Shown: in pieces, positions 23,644 to 36,354 of the stretch | Layout of the letters: every line of letters begins with the position of its first letter | Position numbering within the stretch: the stretch's first letter is position 1 | NCBI RefSeq assembly: GCF_021130785.1 | Contig: NW_025778903.1 | Coordinates: 1 to 64,000 of the forward strand | DNA: 64,000 nucleotides | Reading direction: 5' to 3' | DNA from: Homalodisca vitripennis | Lineage: Eukaryota > Arthropoda > Insecta > Hemiptera > Cicadellidae | Notes under the pieces: generated by a model | The model's database searches: none | Seen by the model: the letters and a program-made list of their open reading frames with translations, nothing else | Told to the model about the DNA's origin: nothing | Position numbers and translations under genes: made by a program

Positions 23644-26600
23644 TTCTTTTAATTATTTATAAGTACAACAAAAACTATAAACAATAACACCAGTCACCAG
23701 GAAATCAGCTGACACTGTACCTGTTTACCATTTTAAAACACAACCTATACGTCACTGAACAGAGAAGAATACACTAACCTAGATATTCCTCTACGAAAAC
23801 TGGCGTAGTGAGCTGCTTCGTTACTGTTATCGCATACCACTCAATACTATCTCTTATCGTTCTACAAACAGCCTTATCATTCAACAGTATTTAGATTGAA
23901 ACTCCGTTTGGTCTTTCTGATCAGGTAGTAAGTACAACTGTTACACTAAACAAATGTTCTACTTGATAAACATTATTGGTAGAGCGCTATCGAACTCTTT
24001 GGGTAAAAAAATGTGTAAAATTGAGAATTTCAAACGATCTTAAGAATAATACGGAGGTTTCATAACATGAGTGATAGTGTGCAGCATCATATCCGATATT
24101 TTATTTTGTTTTGGGGGAGAGAAGGAGCTCATTCCAAATTATTATTTTTGAAGAGTGAAAATAGGTTCAAATAAATGTACATTATGTTTCAAAAAGTAGA
24201 GGTGAAGTGGAAATAAAAATCAAATCTTTACGTATAAAATTATAACATTAATCTACATTATCCTAGCGGTACATCTTGTAGGACACCTGGGTATGCTTCA
24301 CCAACTGCCTATTGAATTTATACCCATATGGGTTGATGATACGTTATCTTCTAATTCGTCATTGTTATTTATAGAATATTTTCTATAAATATAAATGTTT
24401 TTTGCTATATTGAACATTAATTAAATCCCTATATATTATAGTATAAAGAACACACTGTAGATATTTAGATTTATCTCCTAATCTATCCAGTTTAATCAGG
24501 ATGGATATGTGCTCTCATTATCTCTCCAGGTGTAATACACTAAATACATAAAGCTATGATTGTAAGGGTTAGTTCAATAAATGAAAGGATAATATGATTG
24601 CGGTCATTAGCCTTCATTATAAGTTACAAAAGGTATAAGCTCTATCTTCTAGACTTACTAACTAAATAATTTGCTATGGATTTTGAGCAAAACTAACAAT
24701 ATTTATTTCGTATTGTACACATTTCGTATTTGTCAGAAATGTACTTTATTTTTTAACGTAATAATTTAAATTCAGGTAGCAGGTCTTCCTATTATTTTAT
24801 CATATATAAGTTCAGTCTCCTGTTCTTAATTATATGACAAACCAAAGAATATTATACTGGTCATAGATGGAATAAACAATCCTTTAAAGGTCACACGACG
24901 TCAGCCTGTTATGGAAATGTATATTTTATGAAATAGTACATATAGTATACACGATATGTTGTAGGTACATATTGATAACATATATAACAGTACAAGTAGC
25001 CAAGGCCAAACACCCACTATTTACCGTTCTTCATAGACCAGTGAATACTTGTTCTAGGACAACGAAACGGTCCCATCTTCGAATCTATTTTCGGTTTTAG
25101 ATCATCAACGTAAGAGCAATCTTATCTCGAACGTCACAGATGATCATACTCTATTATTCTCTCTTCCAACGCTTCAGCTTAAGTAAACAATTACTTTATT
25201 TATTAGCTTAATTTAATTAGTTGTATCGTAATTTATAACCTATTATTTATTACATTAATAGTGTATAAAGTTTCATTTAATAAACACTTCCCCCAATTCT
25301 CTCCCATTTGTTTATTTTCTGTATTCATTTGTAATCATAGTGGTGTCTCGAACCATAATTTAAATTTATTTAACATTGATAAATCAATCTGGTATAGTTT
25401 TATAACCAAACAAAGTTGCAACTAATATTGGTTGTAGAATGTTATCATCAGTAATAATGAGGCAACAAGGTTATATGGGATATAAATCAGATTTTATTTG
25501 TATGATCTGAATATCAGCTTTGCTTATTCTTAAATAATCAGTTTTATGAAATAAATATAAAAGTATTTTTGTTAGTCCACATGAAACTATTAAAAGTTTT
25601 GTGTAGTTTTAGATACTATATGTCGCTCTCTAGGATATTTGTGATCTGACCCTCTGAAATTCTATTCTGTTACGGGGTACATACTATCTCGTTGGACGTT
25701 TTCCTTTCCTAACTATCAGTGCGGTGCAGTACCGATACATAAAGGCAAGAATTTTCAAGATGCGTTATGTAACAGTTCATAACTTAACAAGTAGTGTAAA
25801 GGTTAGAACATACAAAGTACGGTACGTCCTAAATACATGAAACATTCCGTGTAAAAAACACTGAAGTGCCAGGGGGCTTCTTCACTGTCACTCCTATCAA
25901 AATCTTAAAGTTATGTTCTAATGTATTTAAGCATGCGAAACCTTTCAATACCTAATATGTATTCAAATAAAACATCATCAATCTGCTTCACTTGAATTAT
26001 GGGTTCATGTTTTAGTTTTCTCCAAACTAAAAATCTAGATATGCCACTGCACTACTTTATATAATTATATGAAAAACGATTTCTTTGTTACCAAGAAATA
26101 GATAGCCACTAAAAATACAATATGAATGATAATAAAGTCTTTTACAGATACATTAGTCTCACTAAATAATAAAAAAAATTCTTGCGCCAGTAATTTAAAT
26201 ACTTACACAAACACAGTCATAAATTATACATTTAACCCCAGAAATAACAGGAATGATCCTCCGCTCCTCAACACATCTTGCACGTATGATTGAACTACCC
26301 TTTGTGATACTAATGCAATAAAAGGCTAACAATAAAGACCTGTAAACAAACTACGGGTTATAAAGTGGTTTTCCGACGTTGGCTGATAATCGATTTGATA
26401 TTGTTGGAAATCCTTCTAAAGTCATATATTTGATATTTTGACTGTTCCATCAATGGAATTAAGCTGCCATTCGTTAAATTCGGTAGGTCTGCCAACTGTA
26501 AAAAAATATTCGACTGGATTTTTAACAGTGCGTCCAATGGCAGTAAACTGTCGATTTATTTTTTAAGCAATTCCACTAAAAGCCGTAAACTACTTTTATT

Positions 26601-27480
26601 GCGACCTCAACTGAAAGTTACCGAAGAGAGAAATAAACAGGTGGATGAAGAGGTTTTCTTTACAACATAAAATAAATACTGATCCAAATTTGTAGGATTG
26701 TACAAAACTTCTTGAATACGAATTGTCTTCAAGCACTGAATATCTAATAATATTTGGATAATTATTATTTCACACAGGAATTTATTTTCGATTATTCACA
26801 AATTTTAATATTTTATTACTTGTATTATAATAATTATTTGTTTATATTTACCCTGTTTAACCGCTAAGGAAGTCTAGTGGTGCCTAAAAAATTACGTCAA
26901 AATTTCTCGAATATTATAAGGAAAGAAATTCCATTGCACGTTATATCAAATAAATGTTGAATAATGAGTGTTTATGCAATAAAAACCAACTTTGGCATGT
27001 TTAATTTTTATTATTACTGAGTTGGTGCATTCACTTCTGGGGGTTTTGTTGAGCATTAGTGAAAAGTGTTTCATAGTTCTTTTGGGTAAACATGTTGGTA
27101 ACAATAAAATAAAAAAATAAATTGAATTTCAGCCAATCTGAGCATGCCATAAAAATGTAAAAACATCAATATTTATTTCCTTGGAAAATTTTTTTAAGCC
27201 AAGATATATAATTTAAAATAATAATAAATGATCTGAAACCACCAACACTGAAGCAATTAAAAATGAAGCGCCACTTAGTGTAAAACTCCTTTATGATAAC
27301 GAGTTCAAAATGAGCCGTTGGGAAATTTTAAAGATTAGAAATTAAAATTTGGCCTGTAAACTTGAACTGTTTTCATGAATGAATTAATGTGTAAAAATAT
27401 GCTCTATTCTGTTTATTATTGCATATTACCAATTTAATACCATTTGATACAATGTTACTCAAGTAATAAAAATACATATT
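23644..27480. other. AT-rich stretch upstream of the nucleotidase, no genes recognised
   Basis: The first 300 bases would contain the nucleotidase promoter on the minus strand, but I see no convincing TATA or initiator. The remainder has no recognisable gene or RNA. A short motif with aggacacctgg at about 24278 recurs at 33408 and suggests low-level interspersed repeats. Confidence 0.4.
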
Positions 27481-28340
27481 TTACTCTGGGATTTTATCGT
27501 TGCCGTCATGGTCTCCCACAATTAAGTATATATTAAGAAACTGTTCAACATTTAAATGTCAGCGCACATAAATGGTCTCGGTTATCATATTATGTATTTG
27601 GAATGTCGGAACAAAGCCTTCTTAAATTGTGTCTGTCTGTCTACCTGTGTGTCATATAAGCCCATAACTGTTGGTAGAAGTGTCATAGAGGCTTGAAAGG
27701 TTACACATACACACTCACTCACTCACTCAATTATATTATATTGTACCGTTATTATAGTACATATATTGAATTTGTATGGAGCTAATACTTTATAAATTAG
27801 AACAACTTTTCGGAAATACTTGATTTATTCCGAAATTTAAGTTCACCAAAAAGTTAACAAAGTTTACAAACTTGTAATTCGATTTTCTTCAAAATGTCAC
27901 TCAATCGAACAAATCTAATTAAGAGTCTGATAAAAAGGAATTAAAATTTCAATTAAACTAAAAATTTTATACTTCTCCAAAAATGGTTTAAATTAACAAA
28001 ACAAAATAAAAAGTTTCTCTTCTCAAAATACTCAAAATTAATATAACACAAAACTTGATATTTACTTTATCACCAAAATTTAATTCACAATACTTCAAAA
28101 AAATTGAATTAAATTTTCAGACTCTGAAACAAGGGAAACTTTAGAAATTTTAATTACAGTATTATAAAAATAAAAGATATTACTAAACGCTGGTACGGGA
28201 CTTACTACTTTGAAGATTACGGAGGCAGATCGGAAACTAAAACGCACTAAAGAAATTAAATACATGAAATTGAATTTACACGCGATAAAATAATTACTCT
28301 AAATCCCAACTATAGGGTTAGAGAAAGAACTTCAGCTTCT
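27481..28340. other. AT-rich sequence with family A trace and a (CACT)n run
   Basis: The stretch at 27490-27520 has a ttttatcgttgccgtcatgg block that matches the minus strand of family A. Four to five CACT/ACTC units lie at about 27712-27729. From 27810 to 28130 the strand is strongly biased to A and C runs with many tcaaaa and attaa words, which looks like low-complexity retroelement leader. No gene is seen. Confidence 0.45.
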
Positions 28341-28515
28341 TAACTGGACCGGTACACCTTCTCGTGGAAACTCCAAGACTCGACTGACTCCCTCTCTCTC
28401 TCCAGCGAGCCGGGTCGGAACGTATCACCGTAGCTCGATCAGCTGATTGACCGGTCTAACTGAACAAACAATGTCCACGCACCGCGTCTAGTTAACAAGA
28501 GCCTACTTCCTACCG
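28341..28515. other. GC-rich patch, possible promoter or LTR edge
   Basis: About 175 bases are distinctly GC-rich relative to the flanks, with a ctctctctctcc run and cgagccgggtcgg. On the minus strand it reads gggagtcagtcgagt, an initiator-like word. The flanking A/C-biased leader and this edge would suit a decayed LTR or 5' UTR of a retroelement. I cannot show the partner LTR. Confidence 0.3.
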
Positions 28516-29340
28516 CGATTCAGCATAAATAATTAGAACTATGGTACAATATGGTAACCATGACTATTTTTGTGAGATATGGTTACTATGTTGATAATTT
28601 TCTTTGCTGGAGTAACAGCTATATTCAACAACAAACAATAATATTAAAATTTATTACACAGTAATTAAAACATCGTGACCATACATTGTAAAAGTACGTG
28701 GGATAATTGCTGTAATGCGTACGAACAATAATACAAGTAGAGATACAATTATTACTGTTGCACCTTTTATGAGTGTCGTGAGTGTTAATTAACTTACAGA
28801 TGTAATAAGTAATGCATAATATGACGTAATAAGTGACGCAACAATTTTCAATACTGTTGTGAATGTTTGTTCATGGTAAGTTCATCAATTAGAAGAGTTT
28901 AATGAGTATAAAAAACAACAAAGACTATAATAATTTATAAAATAATGGAAAATTGTGCTTTAATTATTGACGTAATTACTACGGATAAAAGTTTTAACCT
29001 AGAGATTAAAAAATTCAAAAAATTTATGTAATCAATATCACAGCAAACATAATTAGAGACATTTTGGAAATAATCATGAAATGTTTTTTTTTTCAGAAAA
29101 TTTGATAATGACAAACTGGAGTAAAACTTGTAGCCTTTGATATAGAACCATGTTGATCACTATCGGTCATATTGGATTATGGTTGGATAAGATTCAGGAA
29201 ATAATGGTATATTTATATTTATAATAACACATACATTTTATTCATCCTAATGTTTATGCTGAAACCTAATCTTTTATTAAATTAAAAATGTAATATTTAT
29301 AGATTTCCATCATATTGAAACTAAAAACCATATTTGTTCA
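28516..29340. other. Unrecognised AT-rich sequence
   Basis: I see no gene or known element. Several gtaat and tgacgtaat words occur near 28800-28860, without further meaning that I can support. Confidence 0.35.
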
Positions 29341-29830
29341 TTTCGTTTTTGACACCACGTGTGCAAGAAGTTTTAGTACAATTGGAAGATCATGGGAGAT
29401 CACAAACTATTAAAATATCTTCTGCCGAGATAGGTGTTCTATTAGAACCAATGGCGTGTAAAGGAGGACGCTAAAGGCTTTAACCCTATGTACCTTAGGC
29501 GACGTCCTGATAAAGATAATTCGTAGTGAACTCAATTGTACACTTAATGAGACAATGAGAATAGCTCTTTCCTCATTGTACCCTATATTTTTTGGACTGT
29601 ATGTCTCTGATGTGGAAGTGATGTATAGAGTTCATTTTGAGCATCCTCGTCGTCAACTATTTTTTGGATCTCTTCAGTTGAACCTGACTCTAGCTTGCAG
29701 GAATCTGTGATAACTTTAGACGCTGAACTAAGAGAAATCTGAACTGCAGCTAAACCCAAATAAATTCACATTAAATCAACCCTTCCCACCATACATACCT
29801 TACAATATATACTTTTATATATAAAAGGTC
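29341..29830 (+). repeat. Dispersed repeat family B, copy 1
   Basis: The block gagttcattttgagcatcct at about 29629, then ctcttcag, and finally aaattcacattaaatcaacc followed by cttcccacc, recurs in the same order at 34365-34545 and, more diverged, at 55725-55905. Three copies in the same orientation with substitutions and indels indicate an interspersed element. I cannot assign its type. There is no intact frame. Confidence 0.7.
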
Positions 29831-31849
29831 TCCATTTTCTGGTGTAACTCTCACCTATGTTTGACGACAATTATTTACGTCACTAAACAAGTTAATACTA
29901 CAGAGAATTTAAAAATATAATTTACACATTTATGATACTATTTTTAATACAGTTAATTGATAGTAAATTAGTCAAGTTATTATTATTAATTGTAGAATAG
30001 TGAGTAACTAATTTGTGGAATTTAATATCAGCCCTTACCTCTATAGCTAAGTGTCCGACGATCGAAGTTTAATGGTACCCTACAGGGACAAGTACATTCT
30101 GAGAAAAGATTATTTAATACTTTTTTAAGTTTTTTACTTTTCTTTTTGACCTCCAATAAAACTAGCGTGGTTAATGATCAATTTCTTTCTTAAGAAAGAT
30201 TTATCTACTGTTTCGGGAGTAAAAAGAGTTTCATGCTTGTAAAGGGCAAATTGGCTTTTCCCTAGAGTAATAATGGATAATTCTAACAATGAAACGTGAC
30301 AATGGGAATCCAATTTGAGTTTCCCAAACTTTGCATGTAATAAATTTAGTAAATATTTTGGCTTTAGACAGGTAACTTATTTATATTTTCTGAGAATAAC
30401 ATAGTTGAGTTTACATCAATACACGATATTGAAGTGAAAAGTTAAATATCCAACATTGGAAACGTGGAATCCACCTGTAAGATAATAAATAGTATATAAC
30501 TTCTTACACACTCGATGTGGCCAGTTATATTAGTTCTGGCATGATTAAAAAAATGTTATGTTTTAAAATTAAATATAATTTTGTAAATCCAATTTGAACC
30601 AACAAAGTTCAATGTGTCGGAAATATATCTAATCCATTTTTTAATCAGGGGTGACAATTCACCACATTCGTTTATGTATCGTAAACGTATTTTACTATTA
30701 ATATAAATTATAAAATGATAATGAAGAACGTAAAATTGATGTTTATTAGCATGAATTTTAATACTAGTACCTTAGAGGAGAATTGGTTTGAATATTTATT
30801 CTGGAAACTGCTGATGATTAAAATAGATCACGTGGAAATCCGTCTTGTTTAAAGCAATTTTACAAACAAAGGTTGAGCTGCGTGAGTCTCCATGTTAATA
30901 AAACTAATATTACCTTAGTTTAAAATAATTAGGATCTAATGGAATGCAATTATTACTTTAACCTGTCAATAAAGTTTCCTTTTACACAGCGTATAAGGAT
31001 ATCATAACACTGTAACAACTGATTTTGTTCTGATTAAACGAAAATAAATAATGCGTTGAATTTTAAAGAATAATTACCACTCTTTTTATGTGGTTCTTAG
31101 CCAATCTTGGTCGGTTGTTCATGTTGGAAAGTAATGAAATAAAATGAATAATTTTATGGCTAATAACCGAAATTCTTGTATTAATTCAAATTATCAATTG
31201 TCAATATTAATAGTCCTTGATGTTACAATTGGTTAAAATTGTACGGTTTGCTGTTAGTATCATTGCTTGATATACTCGTATACTAAAATCATGTTTAAAA
31301 AAAATCTCAAAGCTGTATTCTCTGTAGAAACTCACCCATTGTAATAATAAGATAATAAGATGTGATACAAATGTGTAGTATCAGGAGAACATTACAACTA
31401 GGAGAACAGAGGATATCAACTGTGATGTCTAGAGAAACTATTTCACAGAAAGTGAAGTAAGCTGGCTCTCTGCGGCCAACGCTCTGACCTATCAACATTT
31501 CACGGGTCCATGAATGCAAGAGCGTTCTTACCTTCTTCTCTCTGGGAGAAATTTACGTTCTCGCTCCTCTAATAGTGCTGAAGCGTTTGAGTTATATAGC
31601 CGTCGGTTCCTACACCTTGGGGATTTTCCTCTCGTTATAAAACTGACTCGATTTTTTTATTTCTCAGTTGCAAATGTTGAAATACGGTTCAGTGTATTTA
31701 GTTACTTTTTTCTACATTTCAGAAATTCATTGACTGTACAATTCTTTTTCTACCTCACGCTATTCAATCACATACACATGGCATTAATTCCTATTATCGA
31801 GTCTAATTAAAAATGTAACTATTTGCTGAATTGGCTGGAAAAATTTCAT
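29831..31849. other. Unrecognised AT-rich sequence
   Basis: No gene can be supported. A 98-codon plus-strand frame at 31514-31810 is rich in Phe, Leu and Ser but has no recognisable family features, so I do not call it. Confidence 0.4.
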
Positions 31850-32080
31850 ACGTCTGTCTATCTATTTCATTCGTCCGTCTGCCCACGTGATATCTCGAAA
31901 ACAAAATGACCTATAGACTAGGTGGCTTTATCTTTTTTATAAGAATCTATGTGTTAAATGAGGATGATACACCATGGGATTTGGCTGAGGCTTACCAAAT
32001 ATTTTAAAATTGTTCTGATGGGTAACCATGGTAAAAACGAGAAGATGACTGAACAAATAAATGTGTAAACAAAGTGACCA
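31850..32080 (+). repeat. Dispersed repeat family A, longer copy
   Basis: This copy shows the leading part of the family: cgtctgtctatct, a ccacgtgatatctcg block and aaatgacctatagacta. It then has a ggctttatcttttttataag block, ccatgggatttggctgagg, and a gatgggtaaccatgg block. The leading blocks also occur at 5251-5290, and the later ones at 3600, 42800 and 43580. Confidence 0.7.
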
Positions 32081-34365
32081 CAACCATACGGAATTTTAAC
32101 TGCACATTCATTAAGAATTAAACATGTTGCATATTAACACGTGTATCCTAAATAACGTAACACATGTACCTGTAAGGTCACTTTCTGCTGACTTGATGTT
32201 TAGACATTTTTTGTTGAAACACTGTTATAAAACCTAATTTAATGAACGAAAATGTGATGGTATCATGTGACAATATATCTTGAGAAAGTCTGTAGTTGCT
32301 TAGTACAGTCATCTGAGATTTAAACGTGTAACACATTAGGTGATTCATACCGTACAAAAAAAAACAAATTATTACAACGGAAAGTCATGTTCAAGATGTG
32401 TTTTCAGCGCACTCTTGCGTTGTAATACCCTTTCTACTTCAACGGATCTTTGATTATTGTAACACTACTATGAAACCTAACTTAATGAATAAATAGTGAA
32501 TCTATCATGTGGGAGTAAATCTCAAGAAAGATTTCATCTGTAGATTTCAAATTATGCTTGTCTTCATTTATAAATAAAAGTTCTATTATGTGCATGTTCA
32601 ATCATTGAATTTGAGTGTCATTGAAGCTCATTAAGCTACGCTGTCACAACTCAATTCAATTTCTTTTTTTTTCTGACGAGGTTGTATAAATTTCTTTTCG
32701 GTATTAATGTCTGCATGTCTATTTAACAGAATATAACTGACCTATATAAGCTACAGATTGGATATTTTGCAAGCGGTTTCAGCGAAACCTGTTAAGCGAC
32801 ACGTGGTGCAGTGTACTCTTACCTTGTATTAAGAGTATCGCTTTTTTTGCAATCTCCAAGTGTCATGTTTACGTATATATCTGACTGAAGTGAAATATCT
32901 TTATTTCAACTTCAGTAATTACAAGGAAATTTATTCAATGCTCTCCGCATAAGCGACTCTCACATACTGAGAAACACACTAAAATCTATGACGTCACTAA
33001 TTTGCCAATTTGAGAGAGAACATTGGTACGAATTGGTGCACTGATTCGGACTAACTGTGAATCTAAATATATTAATTTAGCCATTTAATTACTGAATCGC
33101 GTATATAACAGCATAAAATAAATATTAATTTTTAAAATATCCCGTCACACTCGTTAAAAAAATATCAACAATACTAGTAGAATACTTGGTATAAACTATA
33201 TTATTACGTAAATTTAGTTTATACCATAGCATAATATTTTCATGAATAATAATGACTTTCTGAATAGAATCGACAGCTACCTGGCATTTAAAATATTGAA
33301 TTTCTAACAAGTACTCATTTTACTATATATACTCTTTTAGGAATAACAGAATCCCGAAAGCACCCTTATTATTTTTACTGTGATATAGATCGTGTACTAA
33401 CTTTAGGACACCTGGAATATTCATACCTACGTTGTGTTCACCGCATTGAATGCGTTAATTTTTAAGTTTAACAGGAAAATGCCAAAAAAACCAAAGGACC
33501 TCTTTATGTTACTGTGGGCGTGGTCTACAATTGTGGTGTCGTTACCAATAACATATATGCTACAGATTTATTGTTTTAGTTTGTGGATTAAAAGTTATAA
33601 ATAATGTACTATATTATAAAATACACTGTGGTAGGAGAAACAAAAACCATTTGGTACTACGAACTTTCTTAGCTGAAAAGAAATGTAGTGGACAATAATT
33701 CTGTTTTGATTTATGTAAGTACAATAATGATAGGATTCCTTGTTCAAAGTTTATTACTGATGATAGAAAGTTTGAAAGGATAACATGAATTTAGGTAGTT
33801 GTTATCTCTTGTCCCCGTTATAAATTACTAAGCATATAACACAACGTTTCAAGGATTGTAATCTATCCTCGTCGTCATGTGATACGATTACTTGGCACTT
33901 AGGGAGCCTCACCAACGCCAACAGTCATCTCCCGCAGTAGGTACATTGATCGAATACTTCAGGAAGAATATTGATTTTATGATTTGGCCAAGTTGTTTCA
34001 TCCTGAGTTCAGAATTTACAGACGGATAATTACACTCGCCAGTAGTACCGTCTCACAATGAACTCAATGTCAATTCCGCTGAAGGTCTTGCGAGACAGTG
34101 ACAATATCTCTTGCCCTGGATTGCATTATATTTTGTAATCTATGAGTCTTATAGAATGAAGAAGAAAGTATTTATGAATTTGGAGTAATGCAATTTGTAA
34201 AACATTTGAATATAATCACGCCGACAAAACTGTTGAATACAATGACACAAAGAAGCCATTTGGTTTTATCTTGCACAAATGATTAACTGGAATATGTCTG
34301 ACGAAACAATGGGAATATCTATTCAACTAAATTACACAATATTTTGTAGCCTGGGTCGAATTGAT
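32081..34365. other. AT-rich sequence with weak repeat traces
   Basis: The blocks aaacactgttataaaaccta (about 32216) and aacactactatgaaaccta (about 32461) recur about 245 bp apart, each followed by a tttaatgaa or cttaatgaa word. This looks like two diverged tandem units that may belong to family A. A gcgacacgtgg block near 32797 resembles the gtgacacgtgc block at 43382. No gene is seen. Confidence 0.4.
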
Positions 34366-34560
34366 ATAAGGAGTTCATTTTGAATTTCTTCGTCACCGAA
34401 TGTTTTGGAACTCTTCAGAAAAAAATTACTCTAGATTCCAGGATACAGTGTCATATTTCAAATCCTACTATAATAGAAATTGTACCAGAGCTTAACGTTA
34501 AATTCACATTAAATTAACCCTTCCCACCGTAGCTACGTTATACCTCAATATACAGGATAT
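34366..34560 (+). repeat. Dispersed repeat family B, copy 2
   Basis: It carries gagttcattttgaatttctt, the gaactcttcag block, and aaattcacattaaattaacc followed by cttcccaccgta, in the same order as at 29629-29800. Confidence 0.7.
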
Positions 34561-34710
34561 GCTTTGCTATATAAATGTTAGTGCATTTTCTAAAGTTTAC
34601 CTTTAATCTGTATTTGTTGACAATGATCTACGTCAATGAATAAGTTTATAAAGCAGAAAAAATGATGAAAATATTTAGAGATGTAGCCTTGAAAAATGTG
34701 TTATAAATAT

Positions 34711-34894
34711 GTATAATACAATATAAATAAACCTTTTAACACTTTTTTTTAACTTTTATTTTTGTTACTATGTACATTTCGAAATCTTTGATTTAATTTT
34801 ACCTGAAGATGAAATCAAAGATTTCGAAATGTACATAGTAACAAAAATAAAAGTAAAAAAAAGTGTTAAAAGGTTTATTTATATTGTATTATAC
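34711..34894. repeat. Near-perfect 84-bp inverted repeat (hairpin)
   Basis: The left arm at 34711-34794 and right arm at 34812-34894 are complementary over their whole length, with only one unpaired base (near 34750). They are separated by a 17-base loop. The arms include the blocks accttttaacac and gttactatgtacat. A transcript would form a stem of about 83 bp. It could be a fold-back transposon or MITE, or a long hairpin RNA source of small RNAs. No TA or other target duplication is obvious at the edges. Confidence 0.95.
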
Positions 34895-34947
34895 AGAAAA
34901 TGTTTACTTTGGTGCCAGTGTTTGAAATACAGTAGACTAATATTAAG

Positions 34948-34948
<1 letters not shown>

Positions 34949-34998
<50 letters not shown>
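34949..34998. repeat. (AT)n microsatellite
   Basis: About 50 bases of pure TA dinucleotide repeat, lying just 55 bp beyond the hairpin's right arm. Confidence 0.97.
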
Positions 34999-35001
<3 letters not shown>

Positions 35002-36282
35002 CAGTGAGTAGTGACTGGCTAACTGTGGGTAAATTTATAAATTTGTTGAACCAGTAAGGAAGTGTAGGAATTGAAAGGCTGACGAAGAGCTAGGCCTGTA
35101 GAGATAATAGGTACATATTGTTTTTGCAGAAATAATAATACTCAAGCTATATAATAGGGTGGCATCCCAAAAATACAGTGAAAGGAGCGGTCAAATTGAT
35201 TTCAACCTCAAAAGAACAATATTAAACCTCATGTTCTTTCACGGCCTAATTATTGGTAGTAAAATTATGGGAGATTTAATCCATTTTAAAGATATATGTA
35301 ATACACATCAAAATGCCTTTTAATCTTCCATGTATTTCCATGTAAAATTTCAGTACAAACTGTCCATTAGTTTTTACGTGATTATATAACATACACATGA
35401 ACACACAGACAGATACTAGTAAATACATAATAGTATACATTATAATACCTAGTAGCTTATTATTATAGAAATTTTCTTTTTTTCTGCAACACATTACTTA
35501 ATCATAATGATATTATTCTTTCAATTTATTGTAGTATGAAAGAAACTAACGCTATACTATACTAACTACTATACTACACTATACTTTTTAACACTGCAAC
35601 TATTTTTACTTTTTGATTCTTCATCGTCAATATTATTTTGATTTATGATAGCAAATATATAAGGATTAATGGTTCATAAACCTTTGCAGATTTTTACTGA
35701 CTTCTTCAGGAAGTCAAATCCAAGACCTCTTAGTTAAAGAGCTCTAAGTCTTAACCCCTAGCTAACTAACGTTAGTTTACTGTAAGTGTATAAATCAACA
35801 CACCATACTTTAAACTGTATTTTTCTTTGATTTATTACTTCTAAGTCACCATAATTAACTGATACAATAGCTCTGACTTTCGTAGGATTATTTCATATTT
35901 TGTCATGAATCGATTAAAACACCTCTAAAACAGATATAAGATAGTAAAAATTAATAATTCTACATAAAATATAAAAATAATGTAATAAAAAAATTAACTT
36001 CTATTTTATCATATTCGTAATCGGGTCTCTTATGAAAGAGGAAAAATATTCTTATAGTTTTATAGCGAAATCAGGAATAAGGGGAAATGTAGAAGTGTAA
36101 GGAACTCATTAGGATATTTTGAGGCATAACATCATTATTTTGAAAGGTCAGTCTGACATTTGCAAATGTTATAAAGAAACATTACAGGGTTTCAGCGTGA
36201 AAGTTTCACGTGATAACCTCATTTTGCCAATGTTTATGAAAAATATTGCTTTGAAACAGCATTATGAGTTCATAAACATTAA
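34999..36282. other. Unrecognised AT-rich sequence
   Basis: No gene is supportable. A possible minus-strand tRNA-like head lies at about 35700-35770, with an A-box-like ttagctagggg and a poor B box. It is too degenerate to call as a SINE with confidence. Confidence 0.4.
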
Positions 36283-36284
36283 TG

Positions 36285-36287
36285 TAT

Positions 36288-36346
<59 letters not shown>
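36285..36346. repeat. (AT)n microsatellite
   Basis: About 60 bases of TA dinucleotide repeat with one phase change at 36298-36300. Tyr/Ile frames through it on both strands are repeat artefacts. Confidence 0.97.

Positions 36347-36354
<8 letters not shown>

Noticed and set aside
28341..28515. Host gene promoter or LTR
   Set aside because: GC composition is suggestive, but there is no gene beside it, no primer-binding site and no partner LTR in the window.
31514..31810. 98-codon plus-strand frame
   Set aside because: Low-complexity Phe/Leu/Ser composition, no motif, no upstream signals. Chance length in AT-rich DNA is plausible.
35700..35770. Minus-strand tRNA-like segment
   Set aside because: The B box is poor and the fold incomplete. 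It is probably chance or a very old SINE.
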